Shown here piece after piece: positions 1 through 8,753 of a DNA stretch of 64,000 nucleotides. This stretch comes from JAGQPD01 sp020426865 (GTDB lineage Bacteria > Planctomycetota > Planctomycetia > Pirellulales > Pirellulaceae). The DNA is taken from positions 1,488,001 through 1,552,000 of the forward strand of contig JAWKTN010000001.1 in NCBI GenBank assembly GCA_041399065.1, given 5' to 3'. Each line of letters opens with the position of its first letter. Within the stretch, counting starts at the first letter, position 1. The notes under the pieces are model-generated. The model saw only the letters and a program-made list of their open reading frames with translations, made no database searches and was not told the DNA's origin. A program made the translations under genes and the position numbers.

Positions 1-15
1 TATCTTGCCGCACGT

Positions 16-61
16 GAGCGTTGCCAGTGAAAAGCGTTGCCAGGTAAAAGCGTTGCCAGGT
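16..61. repeat. 16-bp tandem repeat upstream of accB
   Basis: Two exact adjacent copies of AAAAGCGTTGCCAGGT lie at 30-45 and 46-61, and a partial copy at 16-29. They sit in the spacer before accB. No coding frame is evident in the first 108 bases. It is one of many short tandem duplications in this window. Confidence 0.8.
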
Positions 62-114
62 AAAAGTGGCCACGAACAAAATGCGATAAACGAAAGTAGA
101 GATGGGAGATGCCC

Positions 115-609
115 ATGGCGGATACGGATACGGATGCGAACCCTGACAATGTTTTCGATCTCGAACGCTTGCGATCGTTGATCGAATTAATGCGCGAGTA
201 CGAGTTGAGCGAAGTGGACTTGCGTCAAGCCGATCAGCGGGTCAGGGTACGACGTCATGATGAGCAGGGCGTCGACTTGGCGCCGCGCGTCATGGCGGTG
301 CCGCCACAGGCGATGGCCACGAGTGGACCGGCGACGTCTTCCGCCGCAGCTCCGGCCAATGAGAACATCATAACGATCAACAGTCCCATGGTCGGTACAT
401 TTTACAGCAAGCCGAACCCTGATTCCGAGTCGTTCGTGAAGGTGGGAGACACTGTTGGTCCAGAAACGGTCGTCTGCATCATTGAGGCGATGAAGGTATT
501 CAACGAAATTCAAGCCGAGGTGTCGGGGCGGATCGTGGCGGTGCTCGTGGACAATGAGGAAGCGGTGGACCATGGCAAGCCGCTATTCAAGATCGACACC
601 AGTCGCTAA
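115..609 (+). CDS. accB: Biotin carboxyl carrier protein of acetyl-CoA carboxylase
   Basis: This is the acyl carrier subunit of acetyl-CoA carboxylase; it carries carboxybiotin between biotin carboxylase and carboxyltransferase in the first step of fatty acid synthesis. An N-terminal helical region (about residues 10-50) is followed by an Ala/Pro-rich linker and a C-terminal biotinyl domain (about 85-164). The EAMKVFN motif holds the biotinylated lysine, K127. Length (164 aa) is normal for AccB. I chose the second ATG, at 115, because GGGAG at 104-108 is correctly spaced for it and too close to the ATG at 109. accC follows 13 bases downstream, so the two are surely co-transcribed. Confidence 0.96.
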   Translation: MADTDTDANPDNVFDLERLRSLIELMREYELSEVDLRQADQRVRVRRHDEQGVDLAPRVMAVPPQAMATSGPATSSAAAPANENIITINSPMVGTFYSKPNPDSESFVKVGDTVGPETVVCIIEAMKVFNEIQAEVSGRIVAVLVDNEEAVDHGKPLFKIDTSR

Positions 610-622
610 ACGGAATCTGCGG

Positions 623-1963
623 ATGTACAAGAGAATCCTCATCGCCAATCGAGGCGAGATCGCCCTGCGGATTATCCGTGCCTGTCGTGAGATGGGAATT
701 GAGACGGTCGCTATTTTCAGCGAGTCGGACCGGGGGAGTGCGTATTTGGAATTAGCGGACGAGGCCTATTGTGTGGGGCCGGCCAAGAGTGCTCAGAGCT
801 ACCTGAAGATCGACCGGGTGATCAGCGCGGCGGAGGTTGGAAACGTCGAAGCGATCCATCCTGGATACGGGTTTTTGGCCGAAAACGCCCATTTCAACGA
901 GGTCTGTCGTAGCTGTCAGATCAGTTTTATTGGCCCCACGCCGCAAGCGATGGAGGCGTTGGGAGACAAGAATCGCGCCCGTGCCTTGGCGCGGAAGGCA
1001 GGTGTATCGGTCGTGCCAGGCAGTCCCGGGACGATCGAAACCGAAGCCGAAGCGGTGCAGGTGGCCCATGAAATCGGGTTTCCCGTGCTCATCAAGGCTG
1101 CGGCCGGTGGCGGCGGTAAGGGGATGCGCGTTGCCGCCAATGATTTGTCGCTCAAGACCGCGCTGCAACAGGCACGTACCGAGGCGGAAGCGGCATTTGG
1201 AAATGCCAGCGTCTACCTGGAAAAATACATCGAACATCCGCGACACGTCGAAGTACAGATCCTGGCGGATCACCACGGGAATGTCGTACATCTATGGGAA
1301 CGCGATTGCTCGACGCAGCGTCGTCATCAAAAGCTGATCGAAGAGAGTCCGGCGCCGAACCTGCCCGACGAGGTTCGCCAGTCGATTTGCGAGTCGGCGG
1401 TGCGCCTGATTCGCGAAGCCAACTACACCAACGCCGGCACCGTCGAGTTCATCGTCGATCAAGAGAACCGGTTTTATTTCATCGAAGTGAACGCCCGCAT
1501 CCAGGTCGAACATCCAGTGACCGAAATGGTGACGGGGATCGATTTGATCAAGAGCCAGATTGCGATTGCCGCCGGTGAACCGTTACCGTTTCGCCAACAA
1601 GATATCGAGACACGTGGCGTTTCGATGGAATGCCGAATCAATGCCGAGAATCCGGACCGCAACTTCCAACCGTCGCCAGGAACTATCCAGCGACTGATTG
1701 TACCGGGAGGGCCTGGAGTGCGGTTCGATTCGCATGCACACACCGGATATCACGTGCGACCGCATTACGATTCGATGATTGGAAAACTGATTGTCCACCA
1801 GCCAACACGGTTGCAGGCAATCGAATGCATGAAACGGGCGTTGTCCGAATTGCGAATTGAGGGGATTTATACGACCGTCCCCTTCCATCAGCGGATGTTG
1901 CGTGAATCGACATTCGTCGACGGTTGGGTCGACACGAAATTCGTCGAACGGACGTGGGCGTGA
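623..1963 (+). CDS. accC: Biotin carboxylase subunit of acetyl-CoA carboxylase
   Basis: AccC carboxylates the biotin on AccB using ATP and bicarbonate. The 446-aa protein starts MYKRILIANRGEIALRI, the standard AccC N-terminus. It then has the ATP-grasp glycine loop (AAAGGGGKGMR, about residues 160-170), the EKYIEHPRHVEVQ segment, and the FIEVNARIQVEHPVTE active-site stretch, followed by the biotin carboxylase C-terminal domain. Length matches the family (about 450 aa). The open frame extends upstream to 554 inside accB, but the family start fits the ATG at 623. It forms an accBC operon; carboxyltransferase genes are not in the window. Confidence 0.97.
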   Translation: MYKRILIANRGEIALRIIRACREMGIETVAIFSESDRGSAYLELADEAYCVGPAKSAQSYLKIDRVISAAEVGNVEAIHPGYGFLAENAHFNEVCRSCQISFIGPTPQAMEALGDKNRARALARKAGVSVVPGSPGTIETEAEAVQVAHEIGFPVLIKAAAGGGGKGMRVAANDLSLKTALQQARTEAEAAFGNASVYLEKYIEHPRHVEVQILADHHGNVVHLWERDCSTQRRHQKLIEESPAPNLPDEVRQSICESAVRLIREANYTNAGTVEFIVDQENRFYFIEVNARIQVEHPVTEMVTGIDLIKSQIAIAAGEPLPFRQQDIETRGVSMECRINAENPDRNFQPSPGTIQRLIVPGGPGVRFDSHAHTGYHVRPHYDSMIGKLIVHQPTRLQAIECMKRALSELRIEGIYTTVPFHQRMLRESTFVDGWVDTKFVERTWA

Positions 1964-1999
1964 TCGCCGCGGCGTCGTGCAGAAAAAGCCAAAGACGTG

Positions 2000-2015
2000 A
2001 ATCTGACTTCAGATT
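2000..2015. promoter_or_regulatory. Short inverted repeat between accC and the PFK gene
   Basis: AATCTGA-CT-TCAGATT is an inverted repeat with 7-bp arms and a 2-base centre, 37 bases after the accC stop. It has no U-tract, so it does not look like an intrinsic terminator. It could be an operator or a chance palindrome. Confidence 0.3.
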
Positions 2016-2055
2016 ACTGAAATCATGACTGAAACAATCGGGTGCATTGGACAGT

Positions 2056-2091
2056 GCACTCGTAACGGCACTCGTAACGGCACTCGTAACG
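2056..2091. repeat. 12-bp tandem repeat, three copies
   Basis: GCACTCGTAACG is repeated three times exactly at 2056-2067, 2068-2079 and 2080-2091, in the spacer 44 bases before the phosphofructokinase start. Confidence 0.85.
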
Positions 2092-2135
2092 GAAAACCGT
2101 TGATTAGAAACCAACAGTGAGGATCGAGGGAGATT

Positions 2136-3443
2136 ATGAATAATTCGGCCAATCGCGCAGCCAGTCAACCGGGGGTCCGTCGCGTAGCCATTCTGTTTGC
2201 CGGCGGTCCCGCACCAGCGGCCAATGCCGTGATTTCCACGGCCGCCGTCTCCTTCCTGCGCAACAATGCCCAGGTTGTCGGGATCATGCACGGCTATTCG
2301 GCATTGGAAAAATTCGGCCCTGACCGGCCCCTGGAAGTGGGTCGGGACTATATCGAAATCAACCACCGGACCTTGCGTCGGATGCGCAATGCGCAGGGGA
2401 TCATGTTGGGGACGGCGCGTGTCAATCCGGGACGAGATATCTCGCATCCGGATCATCTCGGCGACGAAGAACGTAGCTCACCGTTGCGTCGCACTTATGA
2501 AGCGCTCGTCTCGATCGGTGTCGATGGGTTGATCTCCATCGGTGGTGACGACACGCTGAAGACCGCGAACAAGTTTAAGATGTATCAGGATACTCTGCCC
2601 GCCGACGCACCTCGCATTCCCGTCGTGCACCTACCCAAGACGATCGATAACGATTACATGGGGATCGATTTTACGTTCGGTTACTTTACAGCGGTCGATA
2701 CCTTGGCCGTTGAAATTCGTAATCTGCTTTACGATGCCGAAGCGGGCCGAGCGTATTTTCTGACCGAAACGATGGGACGCAGTGCTGGGTGGCTGGCCTA
2801 CGGTGCTGCCATTGCCGGCGAGGCGAGCCTGGTGATTAGTGTCGAGGATATTCGAGGGTATACGGAAGATACGGAAACTTCCACCGATCCCGAGACAGGT
2901 GAGACGGTCACGCGTCGTGTCATGAACGTGGAACGTGTGGTCGATCAAATCGTCAAGATGATGCTGGCTCGGGAACAGGAGGGTAAGGAGTACGGCGTGA
3001 TCGTGATTGCCGAAGGACTCGCAGAACTACTGCCAAACTCATACCTGGAAGGGATCCCACGCGACGATCATGGGCACATCTCCATTGCGCACGTAAATCT
3101 TGGGCAGATGTTGGCACGACTGGTCGCCAAGAAGTACAAACAGGATACCGGCCGCAGTCGCAAAGTTACGGGGTTGCAATTGGGTTACGAGTCACGTTGT
3201 GCCAAGCCCCACGCTTTCGACGTGATGCTTGGCAGCCAACTCGGTGTCGGCGCTTACCGGGCCCTGTGTGAAGAAAAGCTCAATGGCGTGATGGTCTCCG
3301 TCATCGGGCAATTGGAACTGCAGTACGTGCCGTTCGAAGAACTCGTCGACCAAAACAGTCTCGTCACGAAGGTGCGTTACATCGAACGCGGGAGCGATTT
3401 CCATCGTCTCGCCAGGTTCCTGGAAACCCACGTGAATCAATAG
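2136..3443 (+). CDS. pfp: 6-phosphofructokinase, PPi-dependent type
   Basis: This enzyme interconverts fructose 6-phosphate and fructose 1,6-bisphosphate. The phosphofructokinase fold is clear: an N-terminal FAGGPAPAANAVI loop, ISIGGDDTLK (GGDD at residues 136-139), PKTIDNDY (167-173) and TETMGRSAGWLAYG. GGDD together with the lysine in PKTIDND is the signature of PPi-dependent enzymes; ATP enzymes usually have GGDG/GGNGS and PGTIDND. The step is therefore predicted to be reversible and to use pyrophosphate. At 435 aa it is longer than bacterial ATP-PFK (about 320). GAGGGAG precedes the ATG at good spacing. It is probably transcribed separately from accBC. Confidence 0.93.
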   Translation: MNNSANRAASQPGVRRVAILFAGGPAPAANAVISTAAVSFLRNNAQVVGIMHGYSALEKFGPDRPLEVGRDYIEINHRTLRRMRNAQGIMLGTARVNPGRDISHPDHLGDEERSSPLRRTYEALVSIGVDGLISIGGDDTLKTANKFKMYQDTLPADAPRIPVVHLPKTIDNDYMGIDFTFGYFTAVDTLAVEIRNLLYDAEAGRAYFLTETMGRSAGWLAYGAAIAGEASLVISVEDIRGYTEDTETSTDPETGETVTRRVMNVERVVDQIVKMMLAREQEGKEYGVIVIAEGLAELLPNSYLEGIPRDDHGHISIAHVNLGQMLARLVAKKYKQDTGRSRKVTGLQLGYESRCAKPHAFDVMLGSQLGVGAYRALCEEKLNGVMVSVIGQLELQYVPFEELVDQNSLVTKVRYIERGSDFHRLARFLETHVNQ

Positions 3444-3747
3444 TGGCACGAGCCCCACATAGCTCCAGACGATCCCGCGGCGTATGTGTACCCTACAACG
3501 TTGCGAGGCCAGGCAGCATGCCAAGCGACCCGGGATCGGCGGAGCGAACCGAGGTTGTTCACGGTTGGGGGCAGGTGTGGAACGATACGTCCGATTTCTT
3601 GACGACGCGAGCTGGGCCGGTTATAACGATCGGTGAGGTATTAGCAGTCGAATAGACTTTTCCATGCCGGGTGTGTTGCTCTTTCTCGGTTCCGAGTACT
3701 CGCAACGGATCTGGGTCATCAACGATATTCTCAGAGAGGATTGAACC
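3444..3747. other. Spacer without a convincing gene
   Basis: This 304-base spacer lies between the PFK gene and a PEP-CTERM gene. A 70-codon open frame from GTG 3443 has low-complexity composition, no recognisable family and no ribosome-binding site, and I do not call it. CATAGCTCCAG just after the PFK stop (about 3458-3470) resembles the first bases of the repeat units at 31063 and 33138. Confidence 0.5.
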
Positions 3748-5616
3748 ATGGTTTATCTACGTAGGGCGAGGGGCGTGGTGGTCATCGTCGCGCTGTCGCT
3801 CGCTCCCTCTGTTGCACAGGCGGCGTTTGTGGATTGGACCGGGGGAACGGGGGATTTCGCGAACAACGCGAATTGGACCTCCCGCATCAGCGGTAATTTT
3901 GTGCCGGACGCGTTTCTTGACGAGGTCGGTATCGTGGATGGAGGCGGAGTGGCGATCCTGTCGGGTTCGCTGATCTCGCCCGTTGGTGGCCTACGTTTGG
4001 GTGAAACGGCTGGTCAGATGGGGACGGTGGAAGTTCGCAGCGGCGGATTTCTGGAAGCGGCCACGAATGATAATCCTGCAACCGACGGAACAGGGGCCTT
4101 CGGCCAGATCGTTGTCGGTCAAGGTGGCGTTGGTCAATTGACAGTGCTACCCGGGGGCCGACTCAGCGCGGTGACACTTTCGTCGGGCGGGCAGGCGCAA
4201 AGCACCATCACGTTGGGCGATACCACTGCCGGCACAACGCAGGTTGATGTGAACTCGGCGACGTTGGCACGCACTACCCGTGTTACTGGTCCGAATGTGC
4301 AATTCACGGCAGCGTCGAACGTGGTGTTTCAGTCAAGCCATACACTGGTTCCGCTGATCACCGGTGCCACCCATTCGGTGCTGAAATCGAACGGGAATTT
4401 TACGCTAAACGGTACGTTGCAACCACAATTCTCGGGTGTCACACCGACGTCCGGCAGTTCCTGGACATTGGCCGAAGCTCCCGCGATCCTGGGTAACTTT
4501 ACGAACATTGATGCGAGCTTCGCACCGGCATTGGCCTCTGGCCAGGCCTATGCGACCCGCGTAGTTGCCGGTGGAGCTGGTGAGCGAGCAGAGCTATTTA
4601 TCGATTCACTGTTGACACTGCAAGTCGATTGGGACAGCGGTTCGATGCGGCTGGTTAACACGAGTCCGGATGCGATTACGATTGACGGATACTCGATTGC
4701 GTCGGTGGTCGGGGCACTCAATGCCGGTGCCTGGAACAGTCTCATGGACCAGGGACAAACCGAGTGGCACGAAGCGGCACCGACCAGCAACCACTTGAAT
4801 GAGTTGCGGCCGTTTGGAGCAACGACGATTGCCTCGGGCGCGTCGTTTAACCTCGGTGCTCCGTTCCAACCGGTCTTTACGCAATTTGCCGTGGGTGATG
4901 CCGAGACGGATATTGGTTTCGAATATGCGCTATCCGACGGCACGATCAAGCAAGGGTCGATTGAATTCTCCGGCCAGCGCGTGGAAAACAATATTGTCCT
5001 GCGGGTGGACCCGAATACGGGCGACGCCCAGCTAATCAACGATTCGTCGTTCGACGTGACGATTGACGGTTACGGGGTCACGTCAACGTCCGGTGCGTTG
5101 ACCCCGACAACCTGGTCCAGTCTGGAAGACCAGGGGATTGGTTCGTGGAATGAGGCCAGCCCGAACGCCAACCAGTTGAATGAACTGAGCCCGGTGGGGT
5201 CGCTTGATTTCCAAGCGGGCATGGTCTTGGAACTAGGCAAGATTTTTTCGGTGGGTGGATCGCAAGACTTGTCTGTCTCCTACCTGTTTGATTCCGCCAG
5301 CACGGCCCAACGCGGTGTTGTTGTTTATGGCGAACTTGTGTCACAGTCACTGCCAGGCGATTACAACAACAACGGCTCAGTGGACGCGGCTGACTATACC
5401 GTCTGGAAAGACAATTTCGGATCGGATACGAATCTCGACGCCGACGGCAACGGCAATGGTGTCATCGACGCGGCCGACTACACCGTCTGGAAAGACAACT
5501 TTGGCAATTCCCTTGCGACGGTGGCCACGGCTGCAGTGCCCGAGCCAGCCATGGGCGGTTGGCTACTGTGTGGACTGATACCGCTCGTGCAGTCGGTACG
5601 CCGAAAGTTGCGGTAA
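3748..5616 (+). CDS. Exported PEP-CTERM protein with dockerin-type repeats
   Basis: A 622-aa exported protein. Residues 1-26 are a signal peptide ending AQA. The mature start FVDWTGGTGDFANNANW resembles beta-helix/autotransporter-type repeat proteins, and the middle is Gly/Ser/Thr-rich. Two calcium-binding dockerin-like loops with the consensus D-x-N-x-NG-x-(V/I)-DAADYT-(V/I)-WKDNFG occur near residues 533-590. The last 26 residues form a PEP-CTERM sorting signal: VPEP, a hydrophobic helix, then an RRKLR tail, which exosortase would process. GAGAGG precedes the ATG. Binding partner and function are unknown; a cell-surface or matrix role is an inference from the sorting signal. Confidence 0.85.
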   Translation: MVYLRRARGVVVIVALSLAPSVAQAAFVDWTGGTGDFANNANWTSRISGNFVPDAFLDEVGIVDGGGVAILSGSLISPVGGLRLGETAGQMGTVEVRSGGFLEAATNDNPATDGTGAFGQIVVGQGGVGQLTVLPGGRLSAVTLSSGGQAQSTITLGDTTAGTTQVDVNSATLARTTRVTGPNVQFTAASNVVFQSSHTLVPLITGATHSVLKSNGNFTLNGTLQPQFSGVTPTSGSSWTLAEAPAILGNFTNIDASFAPALASGQAYATRVVAGGAGERAELFIDSLLTLQVDWDSGSMRLVNTSPDAITIDGYSIASVVGALNAGAWNSLMDQGQTEWHEAAPTSNHLNELRPFGATTIASGASFNLGAPFQPVFTQFAVGDAETDIGFEYALSDGTIKQGSIEFSGQRVENNIVLRVDPNTGDAQLINDSSFDVTIDGYGVTSTSGALTPTTWSSLEDQGIGSWNEASPNANQLNELSPVGSLDFQAGMVLELGKIFSVGGSQDLSVSYLFDSASTAQRGVVVYGELVSQSLPGDYNNNGSVDAADYTVWKDNFGSDTNLDADGNGNGVIDAADYTVWKDNFGNSLATVATAAVPEPAMGGWLLCGLIPLVQSVRRKLR

Positions 5617-5778
5617 TCGATCGAAAAAGTTGTTCAGGCGAGCCAGTTACACGCCTGCATTGTTGGCTGGAAACACTTAAGATAACATGCGATTCTAGAC
5701 GGAGACATACAAATGGCAATCTTGCTTCGGTTCTTCGAACGTGGCAGAGCACACGAAAATTTGGGAGGCAGCGGTATC

Positions 5779-6837
5779 ATGAATCTCAAGCGATTTCAAC
5801 TTTGCCTGGTGTTGGCGGTCGTGGCCGTTTCCACAGCAACCGTTCAGGCTCAACCTTTGTTTATTGATTTCGACAATGGTGGCAACCAGGACGGCGGCCC
5901 GCACACCCAGGCGGGCTACCAGTCTTACATTGCCAATCACGAAGTGGCGGCCGAATTTACGACCCAGAATTTCAACGCATTTGGGACCTCCATTGCGGTG
6001 ACGCCTGCTTGGCCAAATTCGACCGCTAATACCGTCATGCAGATGATCGATCGGGCCCCTGGAAATGATGCGAATTGGACCGGTGAGCGCCTTGATCTTT
6101 TGACGGACTGGATCGGTACCGACAGCCGGACCGCACAAGGCGGTAATGGCGATTGGGACCGTACCGCCGCAACCACTCCGACCTATATGACACTGTCGTT
6201 GGGCGGGCTTCCGGAAGGGACGTATGACTGGCTGTCGTACCACCACGATACGGAGAATATCTGGTCCGATTTCCAGGTGGAAATCTCGAAAGACGGTGGA
6301 GCATCGTACGTTTTTCTCGCCGACAAACAGATGACCGATAGCACACCGGGCGGTGCGCCCGACTCATTGCGGCCCTATGTTGGTGTCGATGACGGTGCCG
6401 GTGACAATCCCAATCCAGCGCTCTTGCCCTCGACGTTTAAGACATCCTTCACGGTGGGGGCCGCCGACAATATCGTATTCCGCTTCGCCGAGTATATCGA
6501 CGGCGTCGATCCCGTCGACACGCACAAGCTGTTCTTCGCGATGAACGGCTTCGAATTGACCGTTGCCGGTCAGCAGCTCATTGATGGCGACGTCAACGGT
6601 GACCGCGTTGTAACGCTTGCCGACTTCGAGATCATTCGCGATCATTTCATGATGTCCACAACCCAACGCACCGAAGGTGACCTGAACTTCGACGGTGTGG
6701 TCAGCTGGGAAGACTTCCGGCAGTGGAAGCTCAATGTTCCCGGTGGGGCTCCGAATGTGGCGAACGTGCCCGAACCCGCGTCGCTTGCTATCGCCTGCCT
6801 CGGATTGCTCGGCCTGGCCGCGCGGCGACGCCGCTAA
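5779..6837 (+). CDS. Exported PEP-CTERM protein with EF-hand-like C-terminal repeats
   Basis: A 352-aa exported protein with a signal peptide (residues 1-22, ending VQAQ). A central beta-rich region (FIDFDNGG..., LPEGTYDWLSYHHD...) resembles family-specific domains of planctomycete PEP-CTERM proteins. Two EF-hand/dockerin-like loops follow (DGDVNGDRVVTLADFE and GDLNFDGVVSWEDF), then a PEP-CTERM signal with VPEPASLA, a hydrophobic helix and RRRR. The ATG at 5779 is preceded by GGGAGG at 5763-5768; the frame is open upstream to 5713 but lacks a signal-like start there. It follows another PEP-CTERM gene in the same orientation. Confidence 0.84.
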   Translation: MNLKRFQLCLVLAVVAVSTATVQAQPLFIDFDNGGNQDGGPHTQAGYQSYIANHEVAAEFTTQNFNAFGTSIAVTPAWPNSTANTVMQMIDRAPGNDANWTGERLDLLTDWIGTDSRTAQGGNGDWDRTAATTPTYMTLSLGGLPEGTYDWLSYHHDTENIWSDFQVEISKDGGASYVFLADKQMTDSTPGGAPDSLRPYVGVDDGAGDNPNPALLPSTFKTSFTVGAADNIVFRFAEYIDGVDPVDTHKLFFAMNGFELTVAGQQLIDGDVNGDRVVTLADFEIIRDHFMMSTTQRTEGDLNFDGVVSWEDFRQWKLNVPGGAPNVANVPEPASLAIACLGLLGLAARRRR

Positions 6838-6842
6838 AGTCC

Positions 6843-7000
6843 TACGGCTGTTCCAACCGTATCGTCCCCATCGCCATCGCCGCCATCGCACGCAATTCCT
6901 TTGGCTGCGACGGCATTGTTTATCAAAGCGGCCTTGAGGCGAGGCCTTGTTTGAACGGATGGCGACAGCCGTGTGACTCTGTACGGCTGGGGACAGCCGT
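6843..7000. repeat. REP-like hairpins (ACGGCT...AGCCGT family)
   Basis: The spacer between convergent genes holds TACGG-N9-CCGTA at 6843-6861 and ACGGCT-GGGGAC-AGCCGT at 6983-7000, plus an AGCCGT (6966-6971) that can also pair with ACGGCT at 6983. The same hairpin with loop GTCCC recurs at 14407-14423. No U-tract follows, so these look like dispersed palindromic repeats. They may still act as mRNA 3' ends for the convergent PEP-CTERM and hisB genes. Confidence 0.6.
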
Positions 7001-7013
7001 GTGGCAAAGGCCG

Positions 7014-7616
7014 CTACAGTGTCCCTTTGGTGCTTGGTACCACTCCTGCCATCCGCGGGTCGATTTCGATCGCCATGCGAAGGGATCGGGCAACGCTCTT
7101 AAAAATCGCTTCGCTGATATGGTGGCTATTGCGACCGTGATGTAACAGGATATGCAGGTTACACAAGGCGTTTCCCGAAAATGCCTGCCAGAATTCTTCG
7201 ACCAACTCGCTGTCAAAGTCGCCAATTCGTGAACTTGGGAAGTCCGCGTTAAACACCAAGAAGCAACGACCGCTCAGGTCGATCGCGGTGGTGACCAGTG
7301 ATTCTTCCATGGGGAGTACACAGTGGCCATATCGACGGATGCCCAACTTGTTTCCCAGGGCTTGCCGCAGCGCTTGGCCGTAGCAGATCCCGACATCTTC
7401 CACCGTGTGATGTTGATCGACGTGCAAATCACCACTGGCGCGACAGACTAGATCGGTACAGGAATGACGTGTGAGCAGGTCCAGCATATGGTCGAGAAAC
7501 CCGACGCCGGTAGTGACATCGCATTGTCCTGTTCCGTCCAGCGAAAGTTCGAGACGAATCTGCGTTTCTTTGGTCTGGCGGTCAATACTTGCCGAGCGAA
7601 TTGCCGAGTCGGCCAT
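7014..7616 (-). CDS. hisB: Imidazoleglycerol-phosphate dehydratase
   Basis: HisB dehydrates imidazole glycerol phosphate to imidazole acetol phosphate, the sixth step of histidine synthesis. The 200-aa protein is a monofunctional HisB of normal length. The paired metal-binding motifs are visible: GFLDHMLDLLTRH and DLHVDQHHTVEDVGI in the first half, and LLHHGRNSHHISEAIFK in the second. CGGGAG lies 7 bases before the ATG. It is the third gene of a hisD-hisC-hisB run on the minus strand. Confidence 0.96.
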   Translation of the reverse strand: MADSAIRSASIDRQTKETQIRLELSLDGTGQCDVTTGVGFLDHMLDLLTRHSCTDLVCRASGDLHVDQHHTVEDVGICYGQALRQALGNKLGIRRYGHCVLPMEESLVTTAIDLSGRCFLVFNADFPSSRIGDFDSELVEEFWQAFSGNALCNLHILLHHGRNSHHISEAIFKSVARSLRMAIEIDPRMAGVVPSTKGTL

Positions 7617-7645
7617 ATTGGGGCTCCCGAAGGTATTGTTTCAGA

Positions 7646-8698
7646 TCATTTCAATATACTTTGCAGAATCGCCAGTAGGGCGTCAGTTTGTTCGTCGGTT
7701 CCGACGGTAATACGCAGCCCGTCGCCCCAATCCGGATAGTCCATGTATCTGACCAAAACGCGTTGCGCCTTGAGGGCCTCGTAGAGGGGCCGGCTCGGTT
7801 GGTCCGCATGTTGACACCAGACGAAATTCGCCTGAGAGGGCTGGACGGCAAACCCCATCGACTGCAAGGATTCTGTCAGTCGATCGCGGGTGGCGAGAAT
7901 CTTGCTTCGATTATCCTGCAACCAGGGCTGATCGTCGATGGCGGCCGTCGCGCCCGCGATGGAGAGGGCGTCGCAATTATAGGAGTCTTTGACTTTCAGC
8001 AGTTGCTGGATGACCGTCGGTTGCGCGACAAGAAATCCGAATCGCAGGCCTGCCAGTGCGTACGATTTGCTCATCGTGCGGACGACCATCACGTTCGGGT
8101 GTTGACGGACGATCGGCAAACAATTGGTGTCGGCGAAATCGGCGTAAGCTTCGTCAACGAGCAACGGACAATTCAAACGAGCCGCCAGCGTCGCGACGAC
8201 ATCGGGCGGGACCATGGTTCCTGAGGGACTGTTAGGATTTACGAGCACTGCCAGGCGGACGTCATCTCGCATGTCCGCAAATGACGCAGGCAAGCTCCAG
8301 TCAGGATGGAAAGGCATCGATTCGAACGTCGCTCCTTGGATTTCGGCGAGTGTGCGATAGAGGATATAGCTGGGGTAGGCCGAACGAAGCGTTTGGCCTT
8401 CGGCGATAAACGCCCGAGTTACGATCGTCAGAATGTCGTCACTTCCATTGCCGCACAAGATCCAATCGGGCTCGACTGCCAGAACTTCGGCGGCCCGGAT
8501 GCGAAACGCCGTGGCGGTCGGATCGGGATATCGCGACAATCCACGTTCCAAGACTTCGCGGATGGCTCGTCCCACAGCGGGGGAGGGGGGATAGGGGTTT
8601 TCATTGGTGTTGAGCTTGACAAATTTTCCGGCCTGCGGCTGCTCGCCTGGGGTATAGCCGGTCATTTCCTGAATGTTTTTGCGTACGTACTGTTGCAT
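7646..8698 (-). CDS. hisC: Histidinol-phosphate aminotransferase
   Basis: HisC is a PLP enzyme that transaminates imidazole acetol phosphate to L-histidinol phosphate. Fold-type I aminotransferase features include KLNTNENPYPPSP, GNGSDDIL, VNPNSPSG, DEAYADF and the PLP-lysine motif TMSKSYALAGLRFG. The family start fits MQQYVRKNIQEMTGYTPGE (ATG at 8698), giving 350 aa. A GTG at 8773, inside the hisD stop region, would add 25 residues that do not match the family. Neither start has a strong Shine-Dalgarno. It lies between hisD and hisB. Confidence 0.95.
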   Translation of the reverse strand: MQQYVRKNIQEMTGYTPGEQPQAGKFVKLNTNENPYPPSPAVGRAIREVLERGLSRYPDPTATAFRIRAAEVLAVEPDWILCGNGSDDILTIVTRAFIAEGQTLRSAYPSYILYRTLAEIQGATFESMPFHPDWSLPASFADMRDDVRLAVLVNPNSPSGTMVPPDVVATLAARLNCPLLVDEAYADFADTNCLPIVRQHPNVMVVRTMSKSYALAGLRFGFLVAQPTVIQQLLKVKDSYNCDALSIAGATAAIDDQPWLQDNRSKILATRDRLTESLQSMGFAVQPSQANFVWCQHADQPSRPLYEALKAQRVLVRYMDYPDWGDGLRITVGTDEQTDALLAILQSILK

Positions 8699-8753
8699 GG
8701 GTATCGAATCGCTAGGTTCGTGACGGGAGGGAGTACCGTGCGGAATGACGCCG

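Noticed and set aside
3443..3655. 70-codon open frame after the PFK gene
   Set aside because: GTG start overlapping the PFK stop, no ribosome-binding site, biased composition and no recognisable domain.
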